Shown here piece by piece: positions 57,344 to 64,000 of a stretch of 64,000 nucleotides of DNA. The notes below the pieces were generated by a model. It saw only the letters and a program-made list of their open reading frames with translations, did no database searches and was not told the DNA's origin. The first letter of the stretch is position 1. Each line of letters begins with the position of its first letter. The position numbers and the translations under genes were made by a program. This DNA is from Phytoseiulus persimilis (Eukaryota; Arthropoda; Arachnida; Mesostigmata; Phytoseiidae): positions 45,814,745-45,878,744 of the forward strand of contig CM075102.1 of assembly GCA_037576195.1 (NCBI GenBank), read 5' to 3'.

Positions 57344-60300
57344 AGAACTCGAATGAAATCTGATCTGTTTTATTGAAAAGCTTCCACGTCGTCTTCGCAT
57401 CTCCTCGAGGGAAAATCTAGCCAGCGTCTCAAAAGTCTCGAGGAGCTCCGACCGCGACGGGTTCGGCATTGTGTAATAACTCTTTATCGGGGGACCGAGC
57501 CCACGGGCCGATGCATAGGCCTTGATGAATAATATGTTCTGTTCAGTTTGCAATCGTTTGCTCGGAGCGGCTGCAGCAGGACGTCTGGGTAGAAGTTTTC
57601 CAAGCTTTCTTGACTTCCAATGTTTCATCGAGCCGAAGGCGGAATCTAATCAGATGTTTATATGAATCTAAGTAAGCAGATAGCGGACACGCGAATTCGC
57701 AGCAATCGTGTTGCGCCTAGACGGTACGCCATTCAACCTTGCCCCTTCCGCAAGATTAAGCCACAGATGGGACGACGTAAGCAAAAGAGAATCTTTGACA
57801 AACTCGACAGCGAGATTCGCTGATGTGGCAAACTCGTTTTTCTTGCTTCGATCGAGCCAGCGGGGGAGGAACTGAAGGGAAGCGAACCACCGGATTCGCC
57901 TAAATCTTCCCTGCCTGTCGCTGCCGCCGTTGCTGCGACGGAAAGAACGGCAGCCAGCCCTAGCAGGGGGAGAATCTTGGAAGTGCCGGTCTCCTCCACG
58001 CTTCGAGTCCTGAACTAGCTCCGGTGTCCTGAGTTGGCATAAAGGATAGGACGAGCAGGATATTTGACCTGAGCAGCCGGGCCGCTCTACACACTGCCCG
58101 ACCGGAGCCGCTTGTGGAGTCCCGCTCGAGGGATCTCGCTTGTTGGCCGAGCTGTTTAATACGCACCGTAAAGCCGAGCAACTGGAGGAAAACATTTTTA
58201 CAGCTAGGAGCGGCAGCAGCGTCAGCGTCGGTGGCAACGACGAAGACAACGACTGCAAACGCTTGGGGTGGGGTAACTTAGCAAACAACAATCTCGTCTT
58301 CGTCATGCGCCCTTACTGCCGCGTTTCTCACTCCTGCGAATCTCATCCTTCGCTCTTATGGCTGCTGTTATTGTTGTTGCTGCTGCCGCTCTGTTCCCGG
58401 CGGCAGCCGTTCTGGGGCTCTAGACGGGGAACATTCGGAAAAACGGCTTCGGTGTCGCATTTGTGCAAACATGCAAATTGTATTCGCTGACATGGATTGT
58501 ACTCCTGTTGGATTCATCAGCTGAGGAATTTTCATCACACGAGCTTGCGTCCAGTTACACTCACAAGCGGGTGATGGTTGACAACTGTCGGGTGTTCTCG
58601 TGATAAGCAACGCGTGGAAGACACGAATATTCCTCAGAAAGGATTCGTGTATCTCAACCGGTTCATTCCCATTGTGATAGAAGTTCGTTGCGTGATTGCC
58701 AGCCCGAAAGACAACCGGCCGACCGAACGGAATGGCTCCTGAACGCCGTCCAGAGCCGCCTCATCTCATTCCACGAGTTCTCAGAGCGTATTATCAATCC
58801 GATTTGATGATAATGAATCAGACGAAAATGAGCCCCGATACGTTATCAGCATGAAAAATATGAGTATCTGACGCCGAGAAGTTATTCGAAATGCACTAGG
58901 CCGTTCCGGCGACTCATGGGGGGGGGGAGTTTTTCCTCTGTATGGGTGCATGCTGTCGGTTGGCTGCTAAGAGTGACATGGGCTGCGGCGTTCTCCGACA
59001 AGAACAGCATCCATGGTGTGAGGTTCGGTTTTCCAGTTCGGGGAGGGGCTTTCAGCGTTGTTAGATTCAGACGGCCAAGACAAGAACGAAGTCTTGAATT
59101 TTTATTTGCAGAGACTGAGTTACTGATTTGTGCCTTGGGAAACAACGGCTCTGATTGAGGGTTCTGCCGGCAGATGTGGATTCTACAACGTGCAAACACT
59201 CATTCCGTGCAATAATTACTTCCGATTCTCCGGAGAGAACTAAGAGGGAGAGAGAGAGCTCTCTCCGTCAGATTGGAGACTCCGGTTTCCGAAGTTTATG
59301 GTTTTCCCGTCTTGGAACCGGACGATGAGAGAGAAATGAAGATCGCATGGTGTCACGTTGCAAGCTCTCGAGCATTGTTCCCGGGACTTCCCGGCAGCAA
59401 ACGGGAAGCGGAACAAATGAAAGGCGGAAAAACTCATTAAGGCGTTCTTGAGCGATTCAATCGTTTCCTCCGCTCGTGCATCGGTTAGTTTGTACGTTCA
59501 TTTTCTGATTCGCGACTCAGGATGCGTCAGCAGTTGCTTGCCTCACAATTGTTTCTCACTTTCGGAAGAGAGGAACAGCAAAAAAGAAGGCGCACCGCCG
59601 GCCGACTACGAGCGCGCCGAAGATATCGACCTCGGTGGAACTCTCTTGCTCGAGTCGTTTTCTTGCTGCTGCACTGGCTCCATCGAGCGAGTCTCCTTGC
59701 TCTAGCTAGTCCCGCTGGCTGGATGCTCCGTTTGAAAGTTTATTATCATAATATAGTAGTGAAAAGAGGCTTGGAAAAGTTCTCCAAGTTTTCAACGAGC
59801 CGGTCAGCGCCACCAACGCCCATCTCATATCTGTCGTGGGTAGAGCCACCGACACCGCTGCCGTCGTCTCGCTGGTGAAGAGCCCGCCGCCGCGTTGTTC
59901 GACATGCAGCAACAGAAGCAGGCGGTAGTTCGCGGATATTGGAAAAAGATGAAGATCATATCAGAGTGGTTGAAGCTTGCTACGACCGAGCGAACTAGCT
60001 GGCGTGACTGGCGTGTCACTCACTCACTCATATGAGGCGGATACCCAGCGTGCCAGCCATCACCTCCAACGCAGAATCACCAAGGGTGAGGATCCGTACG
60101 GGGCCGGTGTCAGGTACGCTCCCCGATGTGCATGTTAATGAGCGCGCGCCGCAATGAGCCAAGGCACCAACCGGTTGACCATTTCTCCACCGCGTCCCCA
60201 TGGGTAAGCGCCAACGCTCTCAGCTCCGTCGTTTTGACGTGAAACGATGTCTAACTCCGTACTCGCTCCTCTCCCCGTGTCGTCCTTCAGGCTGACGTTC

Positions 60301-63300
60301 AAGAAGGAGCAAGCCCCGTGTCCCGAGAGAACCGAACTGATGGACCTCATCTGGAGTTTCGACCCATGGAACCCAGAGAATCGTTGCTTTCTACCGAGTG
60401 GGTTCTCCCATAGGGGTCCCCTCCAAGTTAGCGGTTAACCCAGACCGGTGCGCTGCGTGTTTATTGCTCTATAATTCACTCGGGGAGACCTGGCTCATTA
60501 GATGACTGTGATGGCTGTGGCTGTAAAGGACGAGTCTGCTTTGTGTTTTTTGGTCGAAAAGGGGCCGGGGATCCCACTCCTCGCTCTGGTCCCCTGTTCG
60601 TCCCCTTTTTACTAGGCAAAACGAACCTCCAATGAATGGACGGACGGACGAACTCGCAGAGGAACAGGAGGCAAAAAGGGGCACAGGAGTAACTAGAACG
60701 AAGTAATTGTCAATGAACGCATTAGTGAGGAGGGAGAGGCAGCTGTGGGACATTGAGCGGCCGATCCCGAGAAGGCCGGCGGGCAAGCCTAACGAGCAAA
60801 CGGGAAGCGGAAACGCGCGTTCTGAGGGAGACGAAACGCTCGACGAATGAACGCTGTGTCCCCTCCAGCCTGAATTCCGTCGCCATTGTCTCTTTTTGGT
60901 TCCTACTTCGTCTCTCGGCTGTTCTTTATCGTCTCCGCTTAAAGTCTACATCCCAGCGCCGAGCGCCCGAAGCTCTCCTCTGTTGAGGCTTCCGTGATTC
61001 CTTACCACCCTATGCCTTTTGAAACCGAGGCGCGTCTCCGGACTCCGAGAGTACTGACTAGCTTTTCCCTCATCCCCGACGGGCTGCCTTCGCATTGAAG
61101 AACAGGTGTGTTCGCAGTTTGTACTCGCGGGCCAGGGAGCTAGCGGATGGTTCCTTGATTGTATGGCCCCCGCTCAATGTTTCTTGAGCTCGTGGGCGTT
61201 GAACCCTCTGCGCCGCATCGAGCGGAACCTCCTATCCTAAGCGATCAGCGAATCCACTCAAGAGCCGGCGTTGCTGAATTGACAGAAGTTCTTCGTTCCC
61301 CGCAGATCTGGCTCACTGTGCTCGCGTTCCCACGCTGTTAGAGACAAGCTCTTTCCGATATAAACGCTGTCATTGAGACCGTCTCACTCAGCTCAATGTT
61401 AATGAGCCCAGAGAAGCTCATGAGTGTAGAATAAGAGAGAAGAAAGATATATCTGGGCATATTTATAGCGAGCCTTCAGGCCGAGTGATTATCTTGTCTA
61501 TCGAGGGAAAAAACCTTCTCCACTTCGCCTGGCTCACCCGTGGTGGATGCGACGCCTCCAACGGTCCGCTAATTGTTACTCAAAGAGGCAGGAAACCCGT
61601 TCCCTTAGGCTGATGACTCGGCATCTCATCCCAACGCTCTTTTCGGTACCGTCGGCTAATGGCGATCACGAAGAGTAACAACAACGAAAACGACAACCAC
61701 TGGCGGGCACACAACAGATCAACAGGCATGCGTTGTCGTGCACACGACGATCAGCCCCGCTTAGGGAAGCGGTGGAAGCGGCACAAGTGAGAAATGAGAC
61801 TGAGCTCGCTCGATATCGGGGCTCGCTCAACGGACGTTCCAGACGCATCCTTGAGCGGGCTGAATCCGCAGAAAAGTCGTTGCTCCTTCCTCCAGAACTC
61901 CGTCCGGACCCATTGGTTTTCCATTCGCCGTATTGTTTACCTACATCGACCATCCGTGCACAAGCACAAGCCCAGTCGCGAAGACGAGCGGACCGAAACC
62001 GTTCTTCAATCGAGTCGGCAGCGTGCTTCGAGACTATTCGCAACATCCTCATTTCACCGAGTACTCTCAGCGGCTCCCGAAGAAGTGAAGCTTGACGCGC
62101 TCGTCCATTTTCTATCCGAGGCTCTTCTCAACTGGAATCGGAAACTTTCTGATTCCCTGAAATCCGCCGCAACTCCCCTCCCGGCTGGATCCCGTCGAGG
62201 GACGAGCAAACCCGCGGATACCCGCGGATGCTGCTCAGTCGTGCGCAGGAAGCATCTCGACCCAGCGGAAATGAGGAATCGAGCGTCGGATACTGAAAAA
62301 TGAACCGAGGAGCTCTTACGTTCCTAAATCCAGCGGCGTTCCTCCATTCGCAGGAGCAGAGACAATTATGCTTGTTCTTCCGCTGTTTTTTATATTCCTC
62401 ATGCGGAAGGGCTCGGGAGCGCAGCCGTGCACGGTCGCGCACGTCTATGATCTCATCGAACCTTCTTATCGTTCCGACGAGAACAAGCCCGGCGAGCTCC
62501 TAAATATAAATCGCGCGGGAGTAGCGAGATTGCATGAGATTTCCGGGACGTAACACGCTCCCGAAACACAGGGAGGAATTTCGAGCTTGCTCCAAAGAGG
62601 GAAGAGGCCCGAGAGCAGAATCGTAGGCGCGCATCCCATGAGCGCTTCGGCCCCGTCGTTGAAGATTTGAAGCGAGGAAGGTCTGCCGCTCTGTTCCTTC
62701 GTTTGTGCGCCCGGCTGGCACCGTGGAGACGAACGTCGTCTTCCGATGGTGTATATCACCGCTTCGGATGACAACGCTTTAATATCCGTCCCGACAGCTA
62801 TGCAACTCCGCACATGATGATGCCAACAGCGTCAACGTCGGCGGTAACATCGAATTTCCCCATCCGAGGGTGAGTTTCATAACTCGCCTCACCGCTGTTC
62901 GTCACGGGTGGGAAGGGCCGCTCGGCCGGACGAGAACCGCGGCCTCGAGATCGAGAGTCATGCAGGGGAAACAGGTCCGGAGAATGGAGAGAACATCATC
63001 TCCTGAGAAAGTTCTATTCTCAGAGGGGATGGATGTCGAGAAATTTGAGATTCTTGGCGGATCCTTCAGAGCTTATTAGCTATGTTCGCGATATCCGGCC
63101 TCTCGGGCCGCTAATCGAGAGCACATCCGCCGCAAACACTCCACATCCATGAGTCACACGCGGATCTGTCAGTGGTCTTTTGGAAAAGCGCCGTCAAAGA
63201 ACTTCTCAGTGCAACATTCGAATGCACGTCCCCGAAACGAATTAACGACCCGGAGTCGGCTTCAAAAGTAGGAGTGGAAGGAAGCATTTGCAAATGGATT

Positions 63301-64000
63301 GTGCACACATATAATGATTGTTTGTGCCTTCGGCTGAAGCATCAGCTAATTGAATTGTTCCCAGCGATCTCGCTCCAGTGACAAACGCTCTTTAATCCAA
63401 TAATCATCTTAGCCTTAATGTGAGGAACATTCAAATGAAGAGTCTCTATGCCGCGCTAATTTCGTTTCGTAGACGCTCACGAAGCGGCTTATGGCTGTCA
63501 CAGGGGCTGTCGCGCGTGCTCTCGTCGGCTCATGAGCTTGCTATATTCTCCTATATCGGTGCACCCAATTAGAGGGCAGACCTTCGAGACGAACCGTCGG
63601 CGGCTGCTGGTTGACTTGACACATTTCTGATGTGCCGTGGGGCAGACGCCTGGCTCTAACCCGCTCGTTCGTCCAATATATCCGTTCGACTGCTAGTTGT
63701 GAGTTTGTGTGCACCGTTCCGTTCGACCTGGGACAGGAGATCGAAGTATCACGAGGGCGACGAGATATTCGACGACCGACCCGGAAAAATCACGAACTCA
63801 CTACGCCAATCAGCGCGAGGGGGAGGGGGGGCGTCATAGATACGACCAAAGCCAATTGTTCTCCTCGATCTGGAGCAGTCGATAACTATTAGGCACAGGA
63901 GGTGAATCCTGGCGGAGTAGGAGGATGAGCATATCCCGTTGCTGATTCGTCACAGCGATACATTAACCAGAAGCCTAGCCCCGATTCCTCGAGGGGATCG

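Larger units (their letters stand above)
47682..64000. other. Long region without recognised genes
   Basis: No frame here translates into a family I recognise. The longest are 207 codons (52533-53156, minus), 212 codons (57668-58306, minus) and 169 codons (61794-62303, plus); none shows convincing domains, and several lack a normal ATG. Simple-sequence tracts are common: C10 at 48694-48703, a GATG tetranucleotide run near 49150-49170, G17 at 55012-55028, G12 at 57332-57343, G10 at 58918-58927, and an AG run near 59240. It may be intergenic, the large intron of a gene outside the window, or upstream regulatory DNA. Confidence 0.45.

Noticed and set aside
57733-57996. Minus-strand frame beginning with a signal-peptide-like stretch (ILPLLGLAAVLSVAATAAA)
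   Set aside because: The frame has no ATG before the hydrophobic stretch (only GTG), an in-frame stop lies just upstream, and the sequence after it has no recognisable domain.

Overview
This is eukaryotic nuclear DNA. The genes are split by short GT-AG introns (about 40 to 150 nt) with a few introns of 1 kb or more, there are no operons, and all recognised proteins are animal proteins. GC content near 50 percent, compact genes and a mixture of intron-rich genes with intronless ones (Miro, CYP4) suggest an arthropod, most likely a chelicerate such as a mesostigmatid mite. The organism assignment is inference, not proof.

Layout, left to right. 1-5529: no recognisable exon, probably the upstream intron or 5' region of the next gene. 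5530-14081 (+): nine exons of non-muscle myosin II heavy chain, complete except for roughly the first 115-125 residues. 17322-19361 (-): intronless mitochondrial Rho GTPase Miro, tail-to-tail with the myosin gene. 19362-23717: no recognised gene, but a 39-bp direct repeat. 23718-26670 (-): a LENG8-type SAC3/GANP-domain protein with four exons and an open 5' end. 31856-35075 (+): a complete four-exon TPD52-family gene. 35929-42019 (-): two consecutive DEG/ENaC (pickpocket-like) sodium-channel units whose exons join in one continuous reading frame. 42738-43688 (-): an unclassified ORF of about 240-315 codons. 45481-47067 (+): an intronless CYP4-family cytochrome P450. 47068-64000: 17 kb in which I find no convincing gene.

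The genes do not form a pathway; they are ordinary neighbouring loci: actomyosin contractility, mitochondrial transport, mRNA-export-like SAC3 function, vesicle trafficking, ion channel and oxidative metabolism. Exon boundaries were set by hand from splice motifs plus reading-phase agreement across introns. Where phases agree over many introns (myosin, TPD52, LENG8 3' half, DEG/ENaC) I consider the models strong.

The most unusual observation is the DEG/ENaC locus. The second transmembrane helix of unit 1 and the first transmembrane helix of unit 2 lie about 120 nt apart in one open frame, with no stop, no poly(A) signal and no usable new start between them. This predicts a covalently linked tandem channel subunit, the second half of which has a changed pore motif.
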